Shown piece after piece: positions 1-6,788 of a stretch of DNA of 14,085 bases (its first letter is position 1; the number at the start of each line of letters is the position of its first letter). The DNA comes from Liberiplasma sp046541015. Lineage in GTDB: Bacteria > Bacillota_I > Bacilli_A > Izemoplasmatales > Izemoplasmataceae. The notes under the pieces were generated by a model, which was not told the origin of the DNA, made no database searches, and worked only from the letters and a program-made list of their open reading frames with translations. A program made the translations under genes and the position numbers. The stretch spans positions 1 through 14,085 of the forward strand of contig JBKHEA010000025.1 in assembly GCA_046541015.1 (NCBI GenBank), in the 5' to 3' direction.

Positions 1-122
1 TTTATTAATTGATGGCATAGTGTAAATAGCGTTTTGAAAATGTTGTTTTATGGCAGAATGAAATCATCGTTAATTTAATCAATAATCAATATTTTTAGTT
101 CTCACTTGTCGTCTCAATATAG

Positions 123-146
123 CCCATAAGTCAATTTTCTTATGGG
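123..146. other. Small hairpin, CCCATAAG / CTTATGGG
   Basis: Two perfectly complementary 8-base arms (123-130 and 139-146) are separated by an 8-base AT-rich loop. No clean T-tract follows on either strand, so it is at best a weak terminator or the structured end of a transcript from outside the window. Function unknown. Confidence 0.35.
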
Positions 147-192
147 TATAAAAAGTTTACTTTTGGAAAAAAGCCTAAAAACCAATATAAAA

Positions 193-211
193 TACAGGAA
201 ATATTCCTGTA
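193..211 (-). terminator. Hairpin TACAGGAA-N3-TTCCTGTA, possible weak terminator
   Basis: Perfect 8-base arms (193-200 and 204-211) surround a 3-base loop. Read on the minus strand, the second arm runs into TTTTATATT, which resembles a short terminator tail. It would lie about 360 bases beyond nagB, behind a stronger terminator, so its target is unclear. The core (195-209) matches 480-494 at 13 of 15 positions, so the two hairpins look related. Confidence 0.4.
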
Positions 212-273
212 AATATTAAAAATTATGAAAATATGACGATTTCATGTCAAAGGGTTCAGTGAAACAACCATAG

Positions 274-312
274 AACCGACAGTCTTTTCTAAAGGTTGGC
301 TGCGGTTTTTCT
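274..312 (+). terminator. Bulged hairpin with T-tract, plus strand
   Basis: AACCG (274-278) pairs with CGGTT (303-307). After a single bulged A, CAG (280-282) pairs with CTG (300-302), with two further pairs inside. A run of five T residues (306-310) follows on the plus strand. This fits a factor-independent terminator for a rightward transcript starting before or within the first 270 bases. An alternative pairing, GGTTC (253-257) with GAACC (273-277), would break the stem. No riboswitch class was recognised. Confidence 0.4.
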
Positions 313-476
313 GCCTTGTTTAGTGATTTAGGCATTTGTATTTGTTAAAAGAATTAATGTTTTCATCCTAATGAACAATCATTTAAGGAACCTTAGTATT
401 TAGTGTTTCTACAATGACCAACAAATTCTAAACACAGAAGCAAGCAACATTTAACCAGTTCTTTATTTACAAAAAA

Positions 477-497
477 ATGCAGAAAACATTCCTGCAT
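477..497 (-). terminator. Terminator of the amino-sugar PTS operon
   Basis: On the minus strand ATGCAGGAA pairs with TTTCTGCAT (nine pairs including one G-U, 3-base loop). The stem runs directly into a row of T residues (471-477 are all A on the plus strand). It lies 72 bases past the nagB stop codon and is the first structure after it, so it is the likely end of the leftward operon transcript. Confidence 0.7.
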
Positions 498-568
498 AAT
501 TTAGACTATTATTGGTTATTAATTAATATTCATATTTATCTAAAGTGACCTAAGAAAGCGCAATGCTT

Positions 569-1282
569 TTAAGCACTAATATATTCACCGGCTTCTTCAT
601 CGATAATGAGCGTGATATTTGGATGAGTTTTTAAAATTGATACTGGTAGTGCTTCATTAATGGGTTCTTCTAAGAAGCGTTTAATGATCAATTGTTTACT
701 CTTTCCAGTGACGGCTAATATGATTCGTTTTGCATGCATAATTGAGGCAATACCCATAGATACTGCGTGAGTAGGAACTTCTTCGATACTGTTAAAATAT
801 TTAGAATTTCTAATTCTTGTTGATTCTGCTAGTTCAACAATGCGGGTTAAAGAATTAAAAGGGGATAAGGGTTCGTTAAAGGCTATGTGACCATTAATGC
901 CTACCCCTAGTAATTGTAAGTCAATACCGCCATGTTTTTTGATCAGGTCATCATAGTGGTCTGCGTTATCTACTAAAGGAAAAAATTGGTTTTCTTTGGG
1001 TATATTTAAGGTATCAAATAAGGCATTTTTCATATAGGTTTGATAACTGTTTGGTCCATCAAAATCAACCCCAATGTATTCATCTAAATTAAACGTTACG
1101 ACCTGACTATAATCACGGTTATTTAGTTTATAATCTTCTTTAATCAGTTGATACGCTTGATGAGGTGTTGATCCGGTTGCTAATCCTAAAACACTTTTAG
1201 GATTATTTTTAACTTGATGGATAATTTCGTTTGCTACATATTTAGAAACATCTAATTGTGTCTTTAATTTAATAATCTTCAT
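569..1282 (-). CDS. nagB: Glucosamine-6-phosphate deaminase NagB
   Basis: The product converts glucosamine-6-phosphate to fructose-6-phosphate and ammonia, the last step feeding amino sugars into glycolysis, in the cytoplasm. The 237-residue protein has the family landmarks in order: a phosphate loop GLATGSTPHQAY (33-44), NLDEYIG with the catalytic Asp67 (65-71), and the active-site stretch GVGINGHIAFNEP (126-138) with His132 and Glu137. It is shorter than E. coli NagB (266 residues) and resembles the compact Gram-positive form, which usually lacks the GlcNAc-6-P allosteric control; that last point is family inference. The ATG lies only 10 bases after the nagA stop and is preceded by a modest GGCGGTG ribosome binding site, so the two genes are co-transcribed and probably translationally coupled. 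It ends with TAA. Confidence 0.95.
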   Translation of the reverse strand: MKIIKLKTQLDVSKYVANEIIHQVKNNPKSVLGLATGSTPHQAYQLIKEDYKLNNRDYSQVVTFNLDEYIGVDFDGPNSYQTYMKNALFDTLNIPKENQFFPLVDNADHYDDLIKKHGGIDLQLLGVGINGHIAFNEPLSPFNSLTRIVELAESTRIRNSKYFNSIEEVPTHAVSMGIASIMHAKRIILAVTGKSKQLIIKRFLEEPINEALPVSILKTHPNITLIIDEEAGEYISA

Positions 1283-1292
1283 GCTTCACCGC

Positions 1293-2429
1293 CTAGTCAA
1301 GTTGATATGCTTTTTTTCCTAATGTATAGGTTCTATGAATGTTAAAATCGTGATCAATTACTAATAAGTCAGCGTCTTTATTAAGCTTTATACTACCTTT
1401 TTTATGGTCGATATTATGTAGTTTAGCTGGATTTAGTGAGGCCATTTTAATGAGCTCATTAATCGACAATTCTAAACTTTTTTGAATATTTTTTACGCCA
1501 TCAATAAACTCTAAAACACTGCCTGCAAGGGTTCCATCTTTGAGTCTGGCTTGATTGTTTTTAACTGTTACACTTTGTCCACCTAAATCATAGTTGCCAC
1601 TTGAAAGTTGTTTGGCACGCATGGCATCAGTAATAAGAATTAACTTATCGCTCGTTTTTACTTGATATAAAAGTTTCATCGCAGATGGATTAACATGAAT
1701 CATATCAGCAATTAATTCAGCATAAGAAGATGAATCACTTAACATCATACCTACAACACCAATATCGCGGTGATGTAGTTGACGCATGGCATTAAATGCA
1801 TGCGTAAAACATAATGCCCCTTGATTTAAAGCGTTTTTAACATCATCTTCACTTGCATCACTATGCCCAATTGATACAACGATATTTTGATTAGTTAGAT
1901 AGTTTATAAAAGCTTCTGAATCTTTTAACTCTGGGGCTAAGGTAATGTGCTTTATCGTGTTATTTGATGCTTTAATAAATTCATCCATTAATTGAAAAGA
2001 AACTGCTTGGATATGTTCTTTATTTTGTGCCCCTTTATAAATTTCTGAAATGAATGGTCCTTCTAGATGAACCCCTAATAATTCAGCCCCTATCTTACCT
2101 TGAGCATCATACGTTGCAACGGCATTTAAGGCATTGATGATAGCTTCTTTTGATGCAGTCATAGTGGTTGCATAATATGCTGTTGTTCCTTCTTTAGGTA
2201 AATACTTACAAAACGCATCAAGGGCTTCATGACTTGCATCCATGATATCATAGCCTTTAACGCCATGAATATGCTGATCGATAAACCCAGGAATTAAAAT
2301 TTTACCGCCCATATCTTCGCCATTTACATCCCCTTCACCAATCTTTAAAATGGTCTTATCAAAGGTAATATAACCGTTTTTAATGACTTTATCTTCTGTA
2401 TAAATCGTTAAGTTTTTTAAAGTAACCAT
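1293..2429 (-). CDS. nagA: N-acetylglucosamine-6-phosphate deacetylase NagA
   Basis: The product removes the acetyl group from GlcNAc-6-phosphate to give glucosamine-6-phosphate and acetate, a cytoplasmic step just before NagB. The 378-residue protein is a complete amidohydrolase: a small beta domain at the N terminus, the metal motif HIH (His53, His55), EGPF with metal ligand Glu123, metal-binding GHSDAS (His189) and THAFNAM (His210), and LITDAM with catalytic Asp268. GAQ rather than GTH follows the EGPF segment, which I believe is common in Firmicute enzymes. The ATG has a clear AAAGGAGTG ribosome binding site. A 69-base gap with a hairpin (2478-2501) separates it from the upstream SIS gene, the only sizeable gap in the operon. 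It ends with TAG. Confidence 0.95.
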   Translation of the reverse strand: MVTLKNLTIYTEDKVIKNGYITFDKTILKIGEGDVNGEDMGGKILIPGFIDQHIHGVKGYDIMDASHEALDAFCKYLPKEGTTAYYATTMTASKEAIINALNAVATYDAQGKIGAELLGVHLEGPFISEIYKGAQNKEHIQAVSFQLMDEFIKASNNTIKHITLAPELKDSEAFINYLTNQNIVVSIGHSDASEDDVKNALNQGALCFTHAFNAMRQLHHRDIGVVGMMLSDSSSYAELIADMIHVNPSAMKLLYQVKTSDKLILITDAMRAKQLSSGNYDLGGQSVTVKNNQARLKDGTLAGSVLEFIDGVKNIQKSLELSINELIKMASLNPAKLHNIDHKKGSIKLNKDADLLVIDHDFNIHRTYTLGKKAYQLD

Positions 2430-2477
2430 AAAACACTCCTTTAAAATTAAGCGTCTTTATTTATGACTTAATAAGGA

Positions 2478-2501
2478 TAAAACGAGGTCACCCTCGTTTT
2501 A
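2478..2501 (-). terminator. Intra-operon hairpin between SIS gene and nagA
   Basis: Ten-base perfect arms TAAAACGAGG and CCTCGTTTTA (minus strand) flank a 4-base GTGA loop. The second arm ends in TTTTATCC, a weak T-tract. The SIS gene stop codon (2499-2501) forms the base of the stem. It could be a partial terminator that lowers nagAB expression relative to the transport genes, or an mRNA-stabilising or processing hairpin. I see no good promoter between it and nagA, so full termination would leave nagAB without an obvious start. Confidence 0.55.
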
Positions 2502-3233
2502 CATGTAATGAATAATCTTTTTATAGTGTTTAAAGATTTCCTTATTATGTTGATCGCCACCATCTAAGTTTGCGCTATGAAAGATAGGGGGTGTAATGCC
2601 TTCTTCTGCAAGCTTAATTGCGGCTTCTGAGATAATGATATTAACAATCGTTGTTGCAACAACTGTTGATGTTGCAGCAACTTTTTGATTGATGCCCTCA
2701 ACATGAACACAAGCATCACCAATATCACCATGATTATCAATCACAATATCTGAAAGTTCAAATAAACGTTTTTTACTTGTATGTCTAGATGTCACACTTT
2801 TTGAATACTTTAAGTTTGTAATAGAGATAATCTTTACCCCTTTACTTTTTGCATAAAGTACCAAATCAAGCGCTACAGGATTTCTTCCTGAAACCGAATG
2901 GACTAAAAGCAAATCACCTTTTTTAAAAGGGGTCTTTTCTCCTATTATTTTACCATAACCTTCTAAGCGTTCCATCTTTGAAGTTTGTGTTACAGGACGG
3001 GTATTGAGCATGAGTGGGGCATCAAATATTGGATTAATAATTGCTAAACCACCCGCTCGGTAAAAAAGTTCTTCAGTCACAATCCCAGCATGTGATGCCC
3101 CAAAGGCAAACACTTGACGTTTGCCTTTGATGGTATCAACAAGGAGTGTTATAGCTTCCTTTATGTTCTTTTCTTCTTGTGTGATTACATCATCTAAGAT
3201 GTTTTTAACAATACGATAATATTGAAAGCTCAT
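2499..3233 (-). CDS. SIS-domain phosphosugar-binding protein, UPF0309/COG4821 type
   Basis: The 244-residue protein carries one sugar-isomerase (SIS) fold and resembles the UPF0309 family, whose reaction is not established as far as I know. Visible landmarks are the phosphosugar loop FGASHAG (44-50), the second SIS loop HSVSGRN (112-118), a basic segment SKSVTSRHTSKKR (144-156), and a C-terminal SANLDGGDQHNKE that is typical of UPF0309. It lacks the MurQ etherase signature, so I do not call it MurQ. Its ATG directly abuts the EIIC stop codon with no spare base, and no close ribosome binding site is visible (GGAGAAG lies about 20 bases away). That points to translational coupling to the permease. 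Between PTS permease and NagA, the simplest inference is that it acts on the imported sugar phosphate before deacetylation, or senses it. Confidence 0.85.
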   Translation of the reverse strand: MSFQYYRIVKNILDDVITQEEKNIKEAITLLVDTIKGKRQVFAFGASHAGIVTEELFYRAGGLAIINPIFDAPLMLNTRPVTQTSKMERLEGYGKIIGEKTPFKKGDLLLVHSVSGRNPVALDLVLYAKSKGVKIISITNLKYSKSVTSRHTSKKRLFELSDIVIDNHGDIGDACVHVEGINQKVAATSTVVATTIVNIIISEAAIKLAEEGITPPIFHSANLDGGDQHNKEIFKHYKKIIHYM

Positions 3234-4484
3234 TTAGACGATAAGTGCGAAAACTTCTCCAATATATCTTGCGATTGATCCGAAGAATGATAACCCGTTT
3301 CCTCCAAAGATTAAAATCCAGTCTTGAATAGTATTGGCATAAACTAGTGCTGAAACCCCAACTAGTAATACCATGGCAACTGCGGCAACACTAGTACCAA
3401 TGATTGCACCCTTAACGCCACCTTGACCTTCAGCAATAACTGCTGCAGTCCCACATTCAAAGAAACTTGTAATGACAAGTGGAATTAAGATAACTCCAAA
3501 TAGACCAGTAACATTTGCAATAATGATTAAAGCAGTTGATACAACCATCGCAACGATAAATCCTAAAATAGCTGCATTTGGTTTATAGTTAAATAAGATT
3601 GGGCAATCAAGTGCTGGAATAGCATTTGGAATCAGTTTTTCTGAAATACCTTGGAATGCTGGAATGATTTGGTTAACAAGCATTCTAACACCCATTAACA
3701 TAACGAGTAAGCCACCACCAAACATTAAGGCTTGTTCAAAGGCATAGAAGAATAATGGTTGTGTAATAGAAAATCCACCATCAACAACTAACCCTAAAAC
3801 AACATACATAATAAATATGGCTAAACCACCTGTAATGGAAACTTCTTTAAAGAATGATAATCCTTTTGGTACTTTAAAGTTTTCAGTTGAATTTTCTTTA
3901 TTCCCTACTTTTTGAGCAATCTTACCACTAATTAACGATAAGATCCCTGAAGGATGTCCTAACGTAAATGATTCATCCTCAGTAACCGCAAAGACATATT
4001 TACGTAAAACGTATGGCATTATTGACCAATAAAGGGCTGAAGTAATCCCACCAAATAAAATGAGTGGAATATCTCTTAATCCAGCTTCTACCCCAGCGGC
4101 TACAAAGATAAACGGGAACCACCATAAAAAGTGTCCAGTTAAGAAAATAATTTTGATTCGGGTGAAGCGTGCAATGAGTAAATGTAGCACAAATCCCGTT
4201 AGCATCGCAAGACCAATATCGCCACCATAAGTTGCGGTGAATGTATCTGATAATACTTCAACACCTTCACCTTCTACGATGCCACTAAATAAGTTGTTAA
4301 TTGGTGCAATGGCTCCAACAAGTAATCCTGTTCCAGTTGTCAGGATGTACATTCCAAAAGCCGCAAGTAAAGATCCTTTAACAATTTCTCCGATTGGTTT
4401 TCTTAATAAAACCAATCCTAAAGCTGCAATTAACCCTAGTAAAATTGGGGGATTGCGAAAAATGTTGTCAATAATAAAATTCAT
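3234..4484 (-). CDS. PTS permease EIIC, UlaA/SgaT (ascorbate) family
   Basis: This is the membrane channel subunit of a phosphotransferase system that imports a sugar while it is phosphorylated by the partner EIIB. The 416-residue protein is almost wholly hydrophobic with about 10-11 membrane segments, starting at residues 10-32 and 36-60 and ending near 388-414. Family marks include DESFTLGHPSG (about 169-179) and a conserved glycine-rich stretch GTAAVIAEGQGGVKGA before the last helices. It is somewhat shorter than E. coli UlaA (about 465 residues). The ATG has a near-perfect AGGAGG site and lies 10 bases after the EIIB stop. UlaA-family members are often annotated as ascorbate transporters, but none of the ascorbate catabolic genes (lactonase UlaG, decarboxylase UlaD, epimerases) is nearby. 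The Nag enzymes instead point to an N-acetylated amino sugar; the true substrate is unknown. Confidence 0.9.
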   Translation of the reverse strand: MNFIIDNIFRNPPILLGLIAALGLVLLRKPIGEIVKGSLLAAFGMYILTTGTGLLVGAIAPINNLFSGIVEGEGVEVLSDTFTATYGGDIGLAMLTGFVLHLLIARFTRIKIIFLTGHFLWWFPFIFVAAGVEAGLRDIPLILFGGITSALYWSIMPYVLRKYVFAVTEDESFTLGHPSGILSLISGKIAQKVGNKENSTENFKVPKGLSFFKEVSITGGLAIFIMYVVLGLVVDGGFSITQPLFFYAFEQALMFGGGLLVMLMGVRMLVNQIIPAFQGISEKLIPNAIPALDCPILFNYKPNAAILGFIVAMVVSTALIIIANVTGLFGVILIPLVITSFFECGTAAVIAEGQGGVKGAIIGTSVAAVAMVLLVGVSALVYANTIQDWILIFGGNGLSFFGSIARYIGEVFALIV

Positions 4485-4494
4485 ATAAATCCTC

Positions 4495-4761
4495 CTATAT
4501 TATTTTTTTAATTTGTTCTGTCACTTCTTCTATACTCATGTACCTTTTAACTGGAAGTACTGGTACATTGACAGTATCTTTTAAAGATTCTGCTAAGTCA
4601 TACGATGTGAATATCGCATCACATTTAGAACTTTTCGCAGTCGATATATCTGCATTTTCTACTTCTGCATCTATACCTAATTTTCTTACTACTTTATCGA
4701 TTGTCATTTTCAAAACCATCGATGAACCAACACCAAATCCACATACTGCTAAAATTTTCAT
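4495..4761 (-). CDS. PTS EIIB subunit, lactose/ascorbate/galactitol type
   Basis: This small soluble protein (88 residues) takes phosphate from EIIA onto a cysteine and passes it to the sugar in EIIC. The N terminus MKILAVCGFGVGSSMVLK contains the phosphocysteine loop, with Cys7 as the expected active residue. The reading frame also opens at GTG 4767 and ATG 4764. AGGAGG occupies 4774-4769 on the minus strand, so only ATG 4761 sits at a normal 7-base spacing, while GTG 4767 nearly touches the site. I therefore start at 4761. The site overlaps the last bases of the regulator gene, so regulator and EIIB are probably translated in a coupled way. It is followed by the EIIC gene and ends with TAG. 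Confidence 0.9.
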   Translation of the reverse strand: MKILAVCGFGVGSSMVLKMTIDKVVRKLGIDAEVENADISTAKSSKCDAIFTSYDLAESLKDTVNVPVLPVKRYMSIEEVTEQIKKII

Positions 4762-4773
4762 CATCACCCCTCC

Positions 4774-6702
4774 TTATGAATACTGCTTAACGAGTTCATG
4801 GATCTCATCTACAGTATTTGCATTAAGAATTTTCTCTTTATTTTCTTTGTTCATGAATAATTCAGTTAATGAAGCTAAAGCTTCGATATGTTTGGTATTA
4901 TCGGTTGCGGCTAAAATGACGACAACTTTAACCATTTCACCGAGTAAATCGACACTTTCACTGACTTTTAATAACGCCATACTGATTTGATTAACACCAT
5001 CTTCAGGTCTAGCATGCGCTAAGGCAATATAATCATCTATAACAATATAGGGTCCATTTTTCTTAACGCTTTTAATCATGGCATCAACATAACGGTTTTC
5101 TATAGAACCTTTTTCTAATAATGGTTGCGCTGCGACTTTGATTAGTTCTTCCCATGTATAATGGTTTGATTGAATATGAATATGTTCTTTTAACAACAAA
5201 TCCTTTAACATATACATGCCTCCTTGTAGTTTGTTAGTTTTATAAATTTTATCGTATAAGGCTTTTCTTAATTTATCTTCGTTTTTAATCACTGCATATT
5301 CTCTAACAGTATCAAGTAGTTCGCCTATATCAATATCTTGTTGGTAAGTCTTTTGTTGGTATATTTTCGATGCGATTTCATCTAAATCGATTCTTCTTAG
5401 AATCGGATTTACAATGATTGCATGTTTGCAATCTTCTATTTCTACCGTTGAGATGATATAGTCATATGGTTTTTTTACCTCATGGATCTTTGAAACTGGG
5501 ACTGTACTGATAATTTTTAGTTGAGGAAAGTACTGTTCAAGTTGATATTCAATGGTTTTAGATACCGTCATACCATTAGGACAAACAACGAGTACTTTAG
5601 GATTAAGACGACTAAAATTATCTTTTGCAATATAGGCTCCTAAGTAAGAAACAATAAAGGCAATTTCCTCATCTCTTATTTTTGAAAGTTCTGGAATAAC
5701 CTTTTTTTCAACAAAGAGGTTTCTTGTCACTCTAAATAACGGTTCAAAGCGAATTTTAATTTCTTCTAACAAAGGGTTATAGATTGGAAACTCGTATTTA
5801 ATTCTGTTATAAGCACTATATAAATGCCTCGCAATGCCTTTTTTAAGTTCATCTTTTTGTTCAATTACAATCATCAAGTTATTTTCTATCGCAAAGATAA
5901 GTTTTTCGACAAAGGAATGAATAATGGATTGACTCACGGTTTGATTCAAACTTGATAGTGAACTGATAAAAGCCCCTAAATAATTTTGTTCATGAGCATT
6001 AATTGGCACATTAAAAAGTGCTTTTAAATCATTGTAATAAGGTAAGGCTAACGCATCAGAAAACATGGATGATTCTTTTAATATGTTTTTATCTTCTATA
6101 CGTATTTCTATAAAATTTAAAAATCTTGATAAAATACCTTTAGAAAAGTCAGCAAGTTCAAGTTGGCTTTTTTTGTTAAAATTTTCAATGCGTTCATCAA
6201 TATCGATCGCTTTAGATGGTGTTGCAAAATGCATTAAGTATAAGTCTCTTATAGCGCGTTCTTCACCACTTAAGTGATAGCCATCTTTAAAAAATAACGT
6301 TATATGGTTTGCGCTTAACTCTTCTTTCATTTGTTTTAAGGTTGCGATAATGGTTGCTTCACTGACATACATTTCTTTAACTAGTGAAGCTGTATCAAAA
6401 GAACTTTTAGAAAATATTTTCCATAAAATATATTTCTTTCTTTCGCTATAATCTAAAAATTTCTCTAAATCATCGATCTTATTTTCTTGGATAATTGAAG
6501 TAATAAGTTTTTGATTACCTTCTAAATAAAGATAATCACCTTGTTTAGTCACAAGTCCAATATCACTGATCATTTCATTGATATTTTTTATATCGTAATA
6601 TAAAGTTCTTCTTGAAATATCTAACTTTTCAAGCAAATATTCAAACGCAACTCTTTGTTTTTGAAGCATTAATGATAATATTTCTTTCTCTCTTTTTCTC
6701 AT
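4774..6702 (-). CDS. PRD-containing transcriptional regulator with C-terminal PTS EIIA domain (MtlR/LicR-like)
   Basis: The 642-residue protein joins control and transport functions. Its domains in order are: a helix-turn-helix (about 15-45, with DISRRTLYYDIKNIN), a second winged-helix motif (about 103-128), two PRD modules (about 185-280 and 285-360), an EIIB-like domain with Cys374 in VVCPNG, and a C-terminal EIIA domain (about 500-640) with phospho-His563 in ALAHARPEDGV, as in UlaC/Fru-type EIIA. PRD2 keeps its first histidine (His293), but Tyr353 occupies the place of the usual second one, and PRD1 shows no clear conserved histidine pair. The N terminus is DNA-binding, not the RNA-binding CAT domain of BglG/LicT. 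It is the first gene of the operon and no separate EIIA gene is visible, so its EIIA domain may also phosphorylate the EIIB encoded next. The ATG follows AAGGAG with 7-base spacing. Confidence 0.9.
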   Translation of the reverse strand: MRKREKEILSLMLQKQRVAFEYLLEKLDISRRTLYYDIKNINEMISDIGLVTKQGDYLYLEGNQKLITSIIQENKIDDLEKFLDYSERKKYILWKIFSKSSFDTASLVKEMYVSEATIIATLKQMKEELSANHITLFFKDGYHLSGEERAIRDLYLMHFATPSKAIDIDERIENFNKKSQLELADFSKGILSRFLNFIEIRIEDKNILKESSMFSDALALPYYNDLKALFNVPINAHEQNYLGAFISSLSSLNQTVSQSIIHSFVEKLIFAIENNLMIVIEQKDELKKGIARHLYSAYNRIKYEFPIYNPLLEEIKIRFEPLFRVTRNLFVEKKVIPELSKIRDEEIAFIVSYLGAYIAKDNFSRLNPKVLVVCPNGMTVSKTIEYQLEQYFPQLKIISTVPVSKIHEVKKPYDYIISTVEIEDCKHAIIVNPILRRIDLDEIASKIYQQKTYQQDIDIGELLDTVREYAVIKNEDKLRKALYDKIYKTNKLQGGMYMLKDLLLKEHIHIQSNHYTWEELIKVAAQPLLEKGSIENRYVDAMIKSVKKNGPYIVIDDYIALAHARPEDGVNQISMALLKVSESVDLLGEMVKVVVILAATDNTKHIEALASLTELFMNKENKEKILNANTVDEIHELVKQYS

Positions 6703-6721
6703 TTTTGCTCTCCTTGGTTTT

Positions 6722-6750
6722 ATTATGAATTATTCATATAAATCTTACAA
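6722..6750 (-). promoter_or_regulatory. Promoter of the amino-sugar PTS operon
   Basis: On the minus strand TTGTAA (6750-6745) is followed after exactly 17 bases by CATAAT (6727-6722), matching a sigma-70-type promoter at 4/6 and 5/6 positions. Transcription would begin around 6715, giving a leader of only about a dozen bases before the regulator ATG. So short a leader has no room for an RNA antiterminator or riboswitch, which suggests control at initiation. The weak -35 fits a promoter needing an activator. Confidence 0.5.
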
Positions 6751-6760
6751 TCCAGTCTAT

Positions 6761-6788
6761 TTGCACAAAAATAAAAACGCTTGCACAA
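6761..6788 (-). promoter_or_regulatory. Tandem TTGTGCAA repeats, candidate activator site
   Basis: Two identical 8-base words, TTGTGCAA on the minus strand, lie at 6761-6768 and 6781-6788, a period of 20 bases or about two helical turns. Each is nearly palindromic (TTG-NN-CAA). They sit just upstream of the -35, centred roughly 50 and 70 bases before the expected start, where a class I or II activator binds. The regulator encoded directly downstream is the natural candidate to bind here. Confidence 0.5.
6772..6785 (-). promoter_or_regulatory. cre-like sequence (catabolite control)
   Basis: TGCAAGCGTTTTTA on the minus strand matches the Firmicute cre consensus TGWAANCGNTNWCA at 12 of 14 positions, including the central AANCGNT. 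It overlaps the distal TTGTGCAA repeat, so a CcpA-like repressor would compete with the activator. Whether this organism has CcpA cannot be seen here. Confidence 0.35.

Larger units (their letters stand above)
1..568. other. Gene-poor region downstream of nagB
   Basis: No open reading frame with a plausible ribosome binding site and family resemblance is visible on either strand, and no tRNA-like or rRNA-like sequence was recognised. The stretch is AT-rich and holds four small inverted repeats, listed separately at 123-146, 193-211, 274-312 and 477-497. The last is a good terminator for the leftward nag operon. The first ~120 bases may belong to the 3' flank of a gene outside the window; nothing in them allows a call. 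Confidence 0.6.

Noticed and set aside
252..312. T-box or known riboswitch
   Set aside because: The T-box GGGTGG-ACC core and other riboswitch cores I can recall are not present, and no plus-strand gene follows.
2499..3233. MurNAc-6-phosphate etherase (MurQ) for the SIS protein
   Set aside because: The MurQ signature is absent, the length is shorter, and the C-terminal SANLDGGDQHN segment fits UPF0309 instead.
4538..4990. Plus-strand open frame opposite EIIB and the regulator end
   Set aside because: It lies antisense to clear family genes, has no ribosome binding site or domain resemblance, and has the composition expected of a reversed coding sequence.
4774..6702. BglG/LicT-type RNA antiterminator
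   Set aside because: The N terminus is helix-turn-helix, not a CAT RNA-binding domain, and the predicted leader is too short for an RNA antiterminator target.
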